A stretch of 64,000 bases of DNA from Massilia sp. PAMC28688. GTDB taxonomy: Bacteria; Pseudomonadota; Gammaproteobacteria; Burkholderiales; Burkholderiaceae_D. Position 1 is the stretch's first letter; the number at the start of each line of letters is the position of its first letter. Below are positions 19,601-27,563 of this stretch, piece by piece. Location: the NCBI RefSeq assembly GCF_019443445.1, contig NZ_CP080378.1, positions 4,526,001-4,590,000 on the forward strand. Direction: 5' to 3'. The position numbers and the translations under genes are program-made. Below the pieces are notes generated by a model, which searched no databases, was not told where the DNA came from, and saw nothing but the letters and a program-made list of their open reading frames with translations.

Positions 19601-21053
19601 TAGCGTCATCACAGCGCTCCAGGAGAAGCTTGAGCCGGCCCGGGCGCGGATGAAAGCCGCCGAGGCCAAGCTGCATACACGGCGCGGCGAGTTTGACGCA
19701 GCGCGCACCGCCCATTCGCAGGCGTCGGCTGCGCTGATGCAGGCAAGCGAAAAATGCAAGGCGCTTGATAGCGAACTAGTCCTGACCGGTGTCCTCGGTA
19801 CTGATGAAGAAGTCGCACTTGCCCGACAAGCGTATAGCGCCGCCAGTGCCAGCTCCTCGCGGCTCGCCGCCGAGTGCGAAGAAACCAATAACTCGTTCAT
19901 TGAGCAACGCACTTGCTTGAAATCACTGGACGAAAAGTTACGGGAACAAACCCAAGCCGCCGCCCACCAACTCTCGGCCGTTCGCAACGAGCGCCGTGCG
20001 CAGCGGGAACTGGATCGGGTCGTTGAGCAGCTGGAGCTGGGCGGAAAGATCGATTCCGATCTCAACCGGCAGCAGCACTTCCCGACGGGCAGTCAGATCA
20101 ATGCTTTCCAGTTGTCGCAGAGCCAGCAGGTGCGGCTACTCGATCGGCTGCGACCATGGCCTGAAGTATTACTGGACCTGAAGCGGATAGACGGTTTCGA
20201 TGAACCATCCGGAGAACGGCGTGCGGTCCAGACGTTGCGCGCCTGGGACCGGATACGCCGCCATATCGAGCAACGTATTCCCCGCAATCTGGCCAGCGCG
20301 GACGATCCGCAAATAGCGCTGGCACAGATGTCCGAGAAGATGAGCGAGTTGCAGCGCACGCTTGCGGCCCAGGAGGAAGACATGCGTTCGCGCTCATCGG
20401 GTCTGGCGGACGGAATTGCCGCCCGCCAACGCTCGGCCAGGTCGCTGGTCATGCGTCTCAATCGGGAGCTGGAACAGGTGTATTTCGGGTCTATCCGAGG
20501 CTTGCAGATCACCCTGAGCTATCCGGACGACATGGCAAAGATGCTCGCATGTCTGAGGAAGGACAGCAGCCTGTCGTTGTTCGATTCCGGCCTACCGCTC
20601 GAGGAAACGCTGGCCCAGCTGTACCAACGCGAAACCAGTGGCACAATCCGCGGTGCGCTCCTGTTTGATTACCGAAACTATCTGCAGCTGCGGCTCGAAG
20701 TGAAACGCATCAACGGCAAATGGGAAGCCACCAGCGAGGTGTCGACCGGTGAAGCGATAGGCGCAGGGGCCGCGGTCCTGGTGATGATCCTGCGCGCCTG
20801 GAACGAAGAGGCCAACAGGATCTCCGGATCTGCCGGATATGCGATGCAGCAGATCTTGCTCGACGAAGCCAATCGGTTGGACGAGCAGGCGCTCGATACC
20901 CTGACCGAGTTTTGCCAACGTATGGACGTCCAGGCACTGGTAGCAGCTCCTGGGCTGGACAAGCCTCGCCGTTCGACCGTATTTCAGCTGAGTCGTGCTC
21001 TACGGGGCCAGGATGAGTTTGTAACTATACGCGGCACCAGGATCAGCGCGTGA
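16650..21053 (+). CDS. jetC: Wadjet ATPase JetC, MukB-like SMC protein
   Basis: A 1467-residue SMC-type ATPase. The N-terminal head opens LVLANWKGIIFHSFDLD and carries Walker A GQNGSGKT at about 35-42, followed by MAAYVTAILPNQRLL, which is strikingly like E. coli MukB. Long coiled coils with a central hinge-like interruption fill about 230-1230. The C-terminal head has a signature-like STGEAIGAG near 1365 and Walker B ILLDEANRLDEQ near 1400, again as in MukB. Its length is nearly that of MukB (1486). In Wadjet systems this motor extrudes loops on incoming circular DNA so that JetD can cleave it. Confidence 0.9.
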   Translation: MTLFRAYAKRLVLANWKGIIFHSFDLDRHVTGLEGQNGSGKTTVMAAYVTAILPNQRLLSFKNINSGAPAARGDGGVWGRLGGEGISYTLIEWITPRGQSLWAGVAMTRGAMPSIDIKPITIHDLSPDASPYDILLLREKTGAVVPTLPQLREHIAMHGGRLTLHKSLADYMKLLFEHGITPMPMTTHEEQERFYRVLSTSMEGSALATLIKTGLRDYLLSQDASLERRVSLMRESLEQCRQSKRELERAQAAQLEISGLFDAAWKMSSYAYFGARGRYEHETRLWKDQVLATKHMKRQHLADQTKVAQLLQRTEELKRELSAAQVAADNRKLELQNVEKARLLKTELERALEAHGTIQQCADEACGRCGRAEEAEQHAARALQHAQDEHARIAGELADTQKAVEGLIRRVTELHVARTLLADAQDALKPSRLDRNNAAAMKLQVDRQYEEKTHRQTEAQAELDALTYHIRRFDDLLEKLQCLARLEKCEQPSAASAYGQALALETKLREQGMQAERIDSLQSELAHARDAARQQAEARSLAGELGIDSSAALSESLAAADTRLGQLEGEQADAEREMSEAQDALVEAKGRLPSLEDLARRYGDAHKCREGLAALSPEWSAAMELVSLLAAVEVGRQDLSSTEERRRIAEFTLRETSDHITSLEHYTGLLDVRLGTVAAHVDGQLLASRFDDLPAEDAAQTEARLGMWTQAIVVAAPEYAARQASELCDRPDNLLFVSEQAMVAIGEVASLEDSVVVAETVHGVHAARLTRKPQYPVLGRHAREKEIARLRTARDYLESELGELREKSRILRESLRLAERLLALGPAAWLPDPRPALLAEQVNVRGLTQAISECQTRISGMRESTATLRRRRQRMACLDSRRSLLDPPGHAERVAQVELQLENARAAQAWLGRHAAGVRQILDGLPILAKVVETEQRERLEQDLNDYRRARDRLAYQREALTRLLSVIEHLDRDGEERTYYEKNSVITALQEKLEPARARMKAAEAKLHTRRGEFDAARTAHSQASAALMQASEKCKALDSELVLTGVLGTDEEVALARQAYSAASASSSRLAAECEETNNSFIEQRTCLKSLDEKLREQTQAAAHQLSAVRNERRAQRELDRVVEQLELGGKIDSDLNRQQHFPTGSQINAFQLSQSQQVRLLDRLRPWPEVLLDLKRIDGFDEPSGERRAVQTLRAWDRIRRHIEQRIPRNLASADDPQIALAQMSEKMSELQRTLAAQEEDMRSRSSGLADGIAARQRSARSLVMRLNRELEQVYFGSIRGLQITLSYPDDMAKMLACLRKDSSLSLFDSGLPLEETLAQLYQRETSGTIRGALLFDYRNYLQLRLEVKRINGKWEATSEVSTGEAIGAGAAVLVMILRAWNEEANRISGSAGYAMQQILLDEANRLDEQALDTLTEFCQRMDVQALVAAPGLDKPRRSTVFQLSRALRGQDEFVTIRGTRISA

Positions 21054-22048
21054 ACTGGGATAGCGATGAGTTGCGCGCGGCTGCCCTGAAACTCCTGTTG
21101 TTGGCAACGCTCCGTGAAACGAAAGTCGCGGCGCCATTGCTGGCGGAACTGGAAGAACTCGGTATGGTCGCGCCCGGCACGCGCAAGGGGGAGTTCCGTC
21201 TGCTGGCGCAGCAGGAGGACAAGTTCCGCCGGTACCTCAGTGTACGCTGGCCGGAATTTGCTGAAACGGAGCAGGCGTTTTCCGCGCGGCCGACACTGAT
21301 TTCGGCTATTGCGCTGAGGGCGCTGCGACGGGCGCCGCTGAAGCTGCCGGCAGGCATAACGCAGCTCAACCGGAAGACGTGGTCCGCGTGGGCCGGGGCG
21401 CATTCGAAGTCGGGATGCGCTACGCCGCCGCCGGGCATTCTCTTGACCAGCGACGAAAATCTGAGACTGCGCCCCAATGCGGGCTTGCAGATCATTGGGG
21501 AACAGGGCGGGACGCTAGACGCCGACGTCTGTCGGGCACTGTTCGGAGAACTTATCGTGCCCGAACGGGGTTTCTCACGCAACTGGCATGTCACAGGCGT
21601 ATTGCCCTGGCTTGTCCTGACCGTAGAAAACATCGGCGCCTACATCGACATTACCATACCACCCTGGCTACTCCTCGTGCACGCGCCCGGCAGAAATACT
21701 CTTCTGGCTACCCGTTTTATCGATCGCTTGCCGGCTACTGTCCCTTGGGTGCATTTCGGAGACCTGGATCCCGCCGGCCTCGACATTGCTCTGTCCATGC
21801 GTGGTCCGCAGACAGGGCGAACGCCTGTACCCTGGATTCCACATATCGCCTTCGAACTGCTGGAGACGCATTCATTACCGCTTAGTTCGCCGTGGCCGAC
21901 ACAGCATCTGCCGCAGAAGCTGTTGGAGCATCCGGTATTGGCCTGGTTGATCGCGCACCAGCGCTGGCTGGAACATGAGTCGATCGTTGTACTATCGGGC
22001 TTGGTCGAAGACGTTACGAAGCTGGCAGAGATGCTCCGGGAAAGATGA
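21050..22048 (+). CDS. jetD: Wadjet nuclease JetD/MksG, Toprim domain
   Basis: A 332-residue protein that starts with GTG in a GTGA overlap with the jetC stop. The C-terminal half carries a Toprim fold: the conserved Glu in VENIGAYID (about residue 192) and the DxD of HFGDLDPAGLDIA (about 238-240). The Asp pair should bind the metal that cuts DNA. The N-terminal half is helical and winged-helix-like. This is the nuclease that distinguishes Wadjet/MksBEFG from housekeeping MukBEF. It is slightly shorter than most JetD (about 380-400), but both Toprim motifs are intact. Confidence 0.85.
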   Translation: MNWDSDELRAAALKLLLLATLRETKVAAPLLAELEELGMVAPGTRKGEFRLLAQQEDKFRRYLSVRWPEFAETEQAFSARPTLISAIALRALRRAPLKLPAGITQLNRKTWSAWAGAHSKSGCATPPPGILLTSDENLRLRPNAGLQIIGEQGGTLDADVCRALFGELIVPERGFSRNWHVTGVLPWLVLTVENIGAYIDITIPPWLLLVHAPGRNTLLATRFIDRLPATVPWVHFGDLDPAGLDIALSMRGPQTGRTPVPWIPHIAFELLETHSLPLSSPWPTQHLPQKLLEHPVLAWLIAHQRWLEHESIVVLSGLVEDVTKLAEMLRER

Positions 22049-22212
22049 GTGGACCAGCCCGAATCTTGTACATGCTCCATCGTTGAGAACCAACCACTGC
22101 GCTTGCGGTCAACCTCAGAAGGGAATTTTTCATTAAAAACATTTCGTGTGCGCCGCTTCGAATAGCCGGTGCTGAAATGGACACATTTAGGTGCCCGCAC
22201 GATCGGACCGTT

Positions 22213-22328
22213 GGACGAAGTAAAAGTCGGACTGCATGCAACGAGGTGGTAACGGGCGTAGCAGTCGCATTTGACGAAAGCAGTCTAACATTTACCTCGC
22301 AAAGTGATGACGCAAATTTCGGACTATA
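22213..22328. repeat. 116-bp diverged repeat, copy A
   Basis: By hand alignment, about 105 of 116 positions match the reverse complement of 42781-42896, with no gaps. The element opens GGACGAAGTAAAAGTCGG and closes AAATTTCGGACTATA. One frame stays open through both copies. It adjoins Tn3-type debris here and a broken czcA plus a KfrA-like gene in the other copy. What it is (resolution site, promoter region or coding remnant) is not clear. Confidence 0.75.
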
Positions 22329-22454
22329 CAAAATCTCATGCTGGCGTCGCCACTAATGTGGCGTCTCGGATTCCCGCACGGCTGGCTCTCCCAGTGCTTG
22401 CATAATTCCGCAGTCTTTTATGGTCTCCGTCGACTGGCACTGGCCCCGTAATGT

Positions 22455-22885
22455 CCGAAGTTGGCCTATCAGTGCCGGTCCAGCAAAGGGCGTATAGCCA
22501 CCTCGTCAGACGGAAAGCGATTAGCGGTTCCGTGAATTCGACATATCCGTAGGAAGTGCGAATTTCCGTCGCGTGCTGCCAGCGCTGCTCTCCAGTGCTG
22601 TAGACGCTCGTCTTGTGCAGAGCCTCGATGCGCAGCTGCTTGGCCAATGTCCGCAGTACGGGCGTCGGTACCACGAGCGGGTCTTCGAGAAATGTGCCCA
22701 AATAGCGCACTGTCACTAGCTGAACCGCGAAACCAAGTCGGTTGTGTGGTACCGCGTTTTTGTGCGATCAGCGCGTGGTCTGTGTCGTCCAGGTGAAAAT
22801 ACCGGGCCAGGTCATGTGGCGATGGCGGGCCGCCATAGCGCCCATAATTTTCGCGTTGTTCTATCGACAGAAAGCTGACTGGCAT
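22455..22885 (-). pseudogene. Tn3-family transposase TnpA, N-terminal fragment, frameshifted
   Basis: The frame starting at 22885 reads [19 protein letters not shown], then [16 protein letters not shown]. It shifts near 22745 into [26 protein letters not shown] and a further stretch down to [12 protein letters not shown]. This is the DUF4158-type N-terminal domain of a Tn3 transposase, about 140 of about 990 residues, with a frame change and no downstream catalytic part. It differs in sequence from the intact transposase at 55145, so it comes from another Tn3-family element. Confidence 0.8.
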
Positions 22886-23163
22886 TTTATTATCGTAGGA
22901 AGTAGGAAGAGACGATTATGGCGTGCAAACAGAAGCTAGGTTTCCTGCCGGCCTCACCAAGCGGTCTTTCCTACGTCCAATAAGCGATATCCAAAGCGCC
23001 TTTTAATTAGCCTAATGCGGCCCTGCACCTCATTTCTCATCGCGCATTAGATCATTGGATGCTTACGGTGTACTGCGCAGTTGATCGTAAGCGGCCAGCC
23101 CGCCCACCTATGATTTCTCAATTCAATTAGCGACACTGCATTCCTCGAACTTTGGAGGACAGT

Positions 23164-23454
23164 GTGAACAACGTCGAACGCGAGCAGGTATGGAAGGAGC
23201 GGGTAGCGCAATGGCAGGCAAGCGGCCTGTCGCAACGCGCGTACGCAATTGAACAAGGTTTGCCGGTACGCCAGGTTGGGTATTGGGTTCGGCGCTTGAC
23301 GAGCGCGCAGGTGCCAGCGCTATTGCCGGTACGGGTGGCCAGCGTGGCTGCGGCGGTGCCGACGATCAGCCTGCGCAATGAGCGCGGCTGGACCTTGTTG
23401 CTGCCTGGCGATGTGCCCGCCAGCTGGCTGGCCGAAGTGATGCGGGCCCTCTGA
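23164..23454 (+). CDS. tnpA: IS66 accessory protein TnpA
   Basis: A 96-residue first protein of IS66. The GTG at 23164 is chosen because GGAGG lies at 23153-23157. The helix-turn-helix-like stretch WQASGLSQRAYAIEQGLPV is typical of the Transposase_8-related TnpA of IS66. Its role in transposition is thought to be regulatory or DNA-binding. The stop overlaps the tnpB start by one base. Confidence 0.88.
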   Translation: MNNVEREQVWKERVAQWQASGLSQRAYAIEQGLPVRQVGYWVRRLTSAQVPALLPVRVASVAAAVPTISLRNERGWTLLLPGDVPASWLAEVMRAL

Positions 23455-23795
23455 TGCAGCTGTCGGCCGATGCGATCTGGCTAGCGACGGCGGCGGTGGA
23501 CATGCGCACCGGCATCGACGGGCTGTCCTTGCATGTGCAGCAGGCGCTGGGGCGGCCGCCTTGCGATGGCACGGCGTATGTGTTCGCCAACCGGCGCCGC
23601 ACCCGCCTGAAGATGGTCTGTTGGGATGGCACTGGCGTCTGGATGTGCCTGCGGCGCCTGCACCGTGGTCAGTTTGTCTGGCCCCAGGTCGACGACGCCT
23701 GCTGGCAAATGAGCGCCGAGCAATGGCAATGGCTGGTCGCCGGGGTGGATTGGCAGCGCCTGTCGGCACAGGCCCCGGCGCAGTGGCAACTGTGA
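23454..23795 (+). CDS. tnpB: IS66 accessory protein TnpB
   Basis: A 113-residue protein of the IS66 Orf2/TnpB family. It shows the family features VDMRTGIDGLSLHVQQ, AYVFANRRRTRLKMVCWDGTG and the following WMCLRRLHRGQFVWP. TnpB is needed for full IS66 transposition, though its biochemistry is not settled. It is full-length and translationally coupled to tnpA. Confidence 0.93.
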   Translation: MQLSADAIWLATAAVDMRTGIDGLSLHVQQALGRPPCDGTAYVFANRRRTRLKMVCWDGTGVWMCLRRLHRGQFVWPQVDDACWQMSAEQWQWLVAGVDWQRLSAQAPAQWQL

Positions 23796-23850
23796 GGACC
23801 TAGACTGTTTCGCTTGTAAACATCGTCCATGCTCTGTAAACTACTGAGCC

Positions 23851-25371
23851 ATGAACCTGCCTGCCGAACTTGCCGATCTGGATATCGCCCCTGCCGCAAT
23901 GGCGAGAGTGCAGGCGCTGTTGGCGCAGCGCGATGCAGTGCTGGCCGAGAAGAACTTCAAGATCACCGCGCTGACGCACGAACTGGCGTACTACAAGCGG
24001 GTTCGCTTCGGCAAGGCCAGCGAAGCATTGGTCGGGGAGCAGCGCCTGCTGTTCGAGGAAACGGTCGATACGGATCTGGCAGCCATCAACGAGGAACTGG
24101 AAGTGCAGGCACCGGTGAAACGGCAGCGCAAGCGCGCTGGTCGCCAGCCCTTGCCAGCGCACCTGGAGCGCATCGAACACCACCATGAGCCTGAGTCGTG
24201 CCAGTGCGGCCAGTGTGGCGCCGACCTGGTCAAGATCGGCGAAGACGTCAGCGAACAGCTGGACGTGGAACCTGCGCGCTTCTTCGTGCATCGCCACATC
24301 CGCCCGCAGTATGCGTGCCGGCCATGCGAGACGGTGACGGCGGCGCCGATCCCGCCAGCGGTCATTGACGGCGGCATGGCCGCTGTTGGGTTGCTGGCCT
24401 GGATCGCGGTGTGCAAGTACCTTGATCATTTGCCGCTGTACCGCATCGAGCAGATCGCGGCGCGCGACGGTGTGCCGCTGGCACGCTCCACGCTGGGCGA
24501 GTGGATCGGACGCATCGGCGTGGCCTTGCAGCCGCTGGCTGACCGGCTGGCCGAACTGCTCAGGGAACGAAGTTGCCTGCATGCCGACGAAACACCGGTG
24601 CGCCAGCTCGATCCCGGCAGCGGCAAGACCAAACACGCCTATCTGTGGGCCTACCGCTCCAATGCGCTCGACGATGGACCTTCAATGGTCGTGTTCGATT
24701 ACCAGGCCAGCCGGGCTGGCGCCCATGCCCGCGCCTTCCTGCAGGACTGGCGCGGGCATCTGATGGTGGACGACTACGTCGGCTATAAAGCGCTGTTTAC
24801 GGCAGGCCCCACCGAACTCGCTTGCCTGGCTCACATTCGACGAAAATTCTTCGACATGCACGCCGCCAGCGGCAGCCCGGTTGCCGAGGAGGCGCTGCGG
24901 CGCATTGGGCTGCTGTACGCTATCGAGCAACAAGCGGCGGGCATGACGCCGCAACAGCGGGCCGCATTGCGTGAGCAGCACGCCCTCCCGGCCCTGGCCG
25001 ACCTGCACGCGTGGCTGCTGGCGTCCCAGCGCAGCGTTGCTGTCGGCAGCGGCACGGCCAAGGCCATCGAGCACGCCCTCAAGCGCTGGCCAGCGCTGCA
25101 GCGCTATGCCAGCTCGGGCAGCCTGCCGATCGACAATAACCCGGTCGAGAACGCGATACGTCCCATCGCCATCGGCAAGAAGAACTGGCTGTTTGCTGGC
25201 TCCGAGCGAGCGGGCCGCCGCGCCGCCGCCATCCAAAGCCTGTTCGCTACCGCCAAACTCAATGGTCTCGATCCTGCACGCTGGCTAGCCGACACTCTCG
25301 AAAAACTTCCCACCTGCCCCAACAGCAAGATCGATTCGCTGCTACCGTTCGCAAACTCTACACAGCGCTAG
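23851..25371 (+). CDS. tnpC: IS66 transposase TnpC
   Basis: A 506-residue DDE transposase. In order it has an N-terminal leucine-rich helix (about 20-45), a zinc-finger-like region (CQCGQCGADL near 115-125, then YACRPC), and the catalytic core with DETPVRQLDPGSGKTKHAY, VDDYVGYKAL and DNNPVENAIRPIAIG, which carry the Asp, Asp and Glu of the active site. It is full-length with no frameshift. The final residues lie about 30 bases from the right inverted repeat. Confidence 0.95.
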   Translation: MNLPAELADLDIAPAAMARVQALLAQRDAVLAEKNFKITALTHELAYYKRVRFGKASEALVGEQRLLFEETVDTDLAAINEELEVQAPVKRQRKRAGRQPLPAHLERIEHHHEPESCQCGQCGADLVKIGEDVSEQLDVEPARFFVHRHIRPQYACRPCETVTAAPIPPAVIDGGMAAVGLLAWIAVCKYLDHLPLYRIEQIAARDGVPLARSTLGEWIGRIGVALQPLADRLAELLRERSCLHADETPVRQLDPGSGKTKHAYLWAYRSNALDDGPSMVVFDYQASRAGAHARAFLQDWRGHLMVDDYVGYKALFTAGPTELACLAHIRRKFFDMHAASGSPVAEEALRRIGLLYAIEQQAAGMTPQQRAALREQHALPALADLHAWLLASQRSVAVGSGTAKAIEHALKRWPALQRYASSGSLPIDNNPVENAIRPIAIGKKNWLFAGSERAGRRAAAIQSLFATAKLNGLDPARWLADTLEKLPTCPNSKIDSLLPFANSTQR

Positions 25372-25401
25372 GCGCCAATGGAAGGTGGGCGCGTTGGCCG
25401 C

Positions 25402-26283
25402 TTACAGTTGATCGATTTTATGTTCCAAGGTAGCGGCTGAAAGTTCCCCCATGTGCCGGGTGGCCAGGCGCCCTTTTGCATCATAAAACAGGGTAGTAGG
25501 GTACCCGGAAGAACCCGTACGAGCACTGAACTGCTTGGCGGGATCGATGACTACGTTTCGCATCTGTAATCCCTGATTTGCGAGGTAGCGCTCCACGGTC
25601 TCCGCTGACTCACCTTGGTTCACAAACACAAATTCGATTTCCGGATGTGCCTGCTGCGCAGATTTCAAAACGGGCATCTCCCTGCGGCATGGCGGACACC
25701 ATGTAGCCCACAGATTGACGACCATCGGACGACCGACGAAACTACTAAGTAATAGCGTAGATCCGTCAAGCCGACGAACTTCTACCGGCGGAATAGGTGC
25801 CTCTGCAGGCGTAAGCGCTTGATTTATTATCCCTCCCCCGAAGAAGACCCAGGACCCAAGCAATGTTGCAATTGTCAGTGGCCTACGCAGCATTCGGTTC
25901 CGCCGGGTCAATTCCGCCCCTACAACAAGTGCAGCGGCAAAACCGGCTAAGCCGTCAAATCCCCCGTCGCGGAAATCGATAATCGACACGAAATCATTGA
26001 AGTAGACGTCGTTATGGCGCAACACGAATATAAGCCTGGCCACGGCAAAGCCGATCAGTGTCATCTTCCACAAGATGGGTCCACTATCAAGATCGCGGGA
26101 CCGATGAAACCAGGCAGCAACTGCATTTGCGAGCAGTACACCCGCGACCAGTAAGGCTACTTGAATGGGCACGACAAGCGGCCCTAACTGAACTGCATCC
26201 AAAAAATACTCCAGAAAAATCATCGGCGAGGCCGAGTAGCGATATGCGTGAGCAGTTCTGAAAACACTCGTCGCCCCGCTCAC
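25402..26283 (-). CDS. TlpA-type thioredoxin with N-terminal membrane domain, 3' end altered by IS66
   Basis: A protein of up to 293 residues; the start is GTG 26283, or the ATG at 26223. The N-terminal half has four or five membrane helices resembling a prolipoprotein-diacylglyceryl-transferase-like module. The C-terminal half is a TlpA/ResA thioredoxin fold with ATWCPPCRREMP as the redox CxxC. It probably works on periplasmic disulfides or thiols in the sulfur cluster that follows upstream. The TAA stop and the last base of the final codon come from the IS66 end; before insertion the frame would have ended four residues later (RSTP). The domain is otherwise intact. Confidence 0.82.
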   Translation of the reverse strand: MSGATSVFRTAHAYRYSASPMIFLEYFLDAVQLGPLVVPIQVALLVAGVLLANAVAAWFHRSRDLDSGPILWKMTLIGFAVARLIFVLRHNDVYFNDFVSIIDFRDGGFDGLAGFAAALVVGAELTRRNRMLRRPLTIATLLGSWVFFGGGIINQALTPAEAPIPPVEVRRLDGSTLLLSSFVGRPMVVNLWATWCPPCRREMPVLKSAQQAHPEIEFVFVNQGESAETVERYLANQGLQMRNVVIDPAKQFSARTGSSGYPTTLFYDAKGRLATRHMGELSAATLEHKIDQL

Positions 26284-26289
26284 AATTGT

Positions 26290-27099
26290 TTATCCAGCCA
26301 AGGCGCCCACTGACTTTACGACCATGCCTACAGAGACCACAGCGCAGATGACTGCAAACGAAAGTTTCAGACTTTTCTGCGAGAGGCGTGTCGAGAGCAT
26401 TGCCCCTGCGCCCATCCCGACTGCACCACCGGCGGCGAATGGCAGTGCCACTGCAAGATTTAGCTGCCCTGTTGCGATGCTGCTACCAACCCCAGCGAGC
26501 GAGACAAGGGCGATAACGGCCAAAGAAGTAGCGACCACGGATCGTGTCGACAGATCGGTGTAGCGTTGTAGGGCGGGTACCATGACGAAACCGCCGCCGA
26601 CGCCTAGTAGCCCGGAAAGAAAGCCTGCAATTGCGCCCGAGAGCGCCAGGACTCGAGCACATCTGGATGTCCAAATGAATCTGCCTCCCTGCGCGTCCCT
26701 CAGGCACGGAGGCGCCAGGGTATTTTTCTGGCTAGCTTCGTCCAGGGCACTTGCTTCCTTCAATGTTTTGTAAGCCACCCATGCCAGTACAGCGGCAAAG
26801 AGCACACCCAGTACGCTTGTGTTGAGTCGTTGGGCCAGCCACACCCCAAGCGGCGCCAACAAAATCCCGGTACCGGCGATGAGTAGGGCCGCCCGATAAC
26901 GAACAATGCCGTTTTTTAAGCCAATGACGGCGCCGAGTGCGGCCGAAATCCCGACGGCGAGAAGACCGATAGGCCCGGCCTGGGCAACGGACAACTGCAA
27001 GCAAAAGACTAGCAGAGGGACCGCCAGGATGCCGCCTCCGGCTCCGGTCAACCCCATGATGATGCCAACCACCACGCCTAAAACCAGACTGATTACCAT
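26290..27099 (-). CDS. TauE/SafE-family sulfite exporter
   Basis: A 269-residue membrane protein with eight or so helices in two repeats. It shows the TauE repeats GLTGAGGGILAVPLLVF near the N-terminus and GLLGVGGGFVMVPAL in the middle. Family members export sulfite or sulfoacetate, or take up sulfur compounds. Its place beside persulfide-handling genes suggests removal of the sulfite that the dioxygenase makes. It is co-directional with the TlpA gene (6 bases apart) and the YeeE/YedE genes. Confidence 0.88.
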   Translation of the reverse strand: MVISLVLGVVVGIIMGLTGAGGGILAVPLLVFCLQLSVAQAGPIGLLAVGISAALGAVIGLKNGIVRYRAALLIAGTGILLAPLGVWLAQRLNTSVLGVLFAAVLAWVAYKTLKEASALDEASQKNTLAPPCLRDAQGGRFIWTSRCARVLALSGAIAGFLSGLLGVGGGFVMVPALQRYTDLSTRSVVATSLAVIALVSLAGVGSSIATGQLNLAVALPFAAGGAVGMGAGAMLSTRLSQKSLKLSFAVICAVVSVGMVVKSVGALAG

Positions 27100-27114
27100 C
27101 GCATCCCCTGTTCC

Positions 27115-27552
27115 CTATGCTGGCTTGGACTTGTGCTCACCCTTGGACCGCTCGATCAGTTCGAACAATGCCATACCTCCTAGCATCGCAATAACGAACA
27201 CCCATGGTTTGGCACCGCCCTGCACAAGCGATGCCAGAGCCGGCCCAGGGCAATAGCCCGCAAGGCCCCAGCCAACCCCAAACGTCAACCCACCCACAAC
27301 GAGACGACGGTCAATCTTCGTGGTCGTCGGCAAGCGCATGCGGCTTCCTAGAATCGTTTTTTCTTGTTTGGTTGCGAATGGGAACACCAGCGAACCGATG
27401 AGAATTGCACCACCCATCACGAACGCAAGTGAAGGGTCCCACTTCCCGGCCAAGTCTAAAAAACCAAGCACTTTGGCCGGGTCACTCATTCCGGACACGA
27501 TGAGACCAAGTCCGAACAGCAAGCCTGACAGCAGGGCAAATACGATTGACAT
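27115..27552 (-). CDS. YeeE/YedE-family half-transporter (DUF6691 type), first of two
   Basis: A 145-residue membrane protein with four helices. It shows FGLGLIVSGMSDPAKVLGFLD, which is the conserved Gly-rich MxxPxKVxxFLD motif, and GVGWGLAGYCPGPAL, which carries the Cys-containing motif. Half-size YeeE/YedE proteins usually occur as pairs and are thought to carry thiosulfate or sulfur species. It sits 11 bases from the partner gene at 27564, and both look intact. Confidence 0.87.
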   Translation of the reverse strand: MSIVFALLSGLLFGLGLIVSGMSDPAKVLGFLDLAGKWDPSLAFVMGGAILIGSLVFPFATKQEKTILGSRMRLPTTTKIDRRLVVGGLTFGVGWGLAGYCPGPALASLVQGGAKPWVFVIAMLGGMALFELIERSKGEHKSKPA

Positions 27553-27563
27553 AGCTAATCCTT

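Larger units (their letters stand above)
22049..23078. other. Transposon debris between jetD and IS66
   Basis: No intact gene. From left to right it holds an apparently empty 160 bases, a 116-bp repeat (22213-22328) shared with 42781-42896, a frameshifted Tn3-type tnpA N-terminal fragment (about 22455-22885), and about 190 bases with a perfect 8-bp inverted repeat (CTAATGCG at 23012-23019, CGCATTAG at 23043-23050). The last could be the terminator of the TlpA-type gene that was contiguous before IS66 arrived. Confidence 0.7.
23087..25405 (+). mobile_element. IS66-family insertion sequence, intact, 2319 bp
   Basis: The ends GTAAGCGG (from 23087) and CCGCTTAC (to 25405) are inverted repeats that stay similar for about 20 bases. 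An 8-bp target duplication AGTTGATC flanks it (23079-23086 and 25406-25413), the size typical of IS66. The element carries tnpA, tnpB and tnpC in order. It landed at the 3' end of the TlpA-type gene at 25402-26283. All three frames are open, so it may still be active. Confidence 0.95.
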
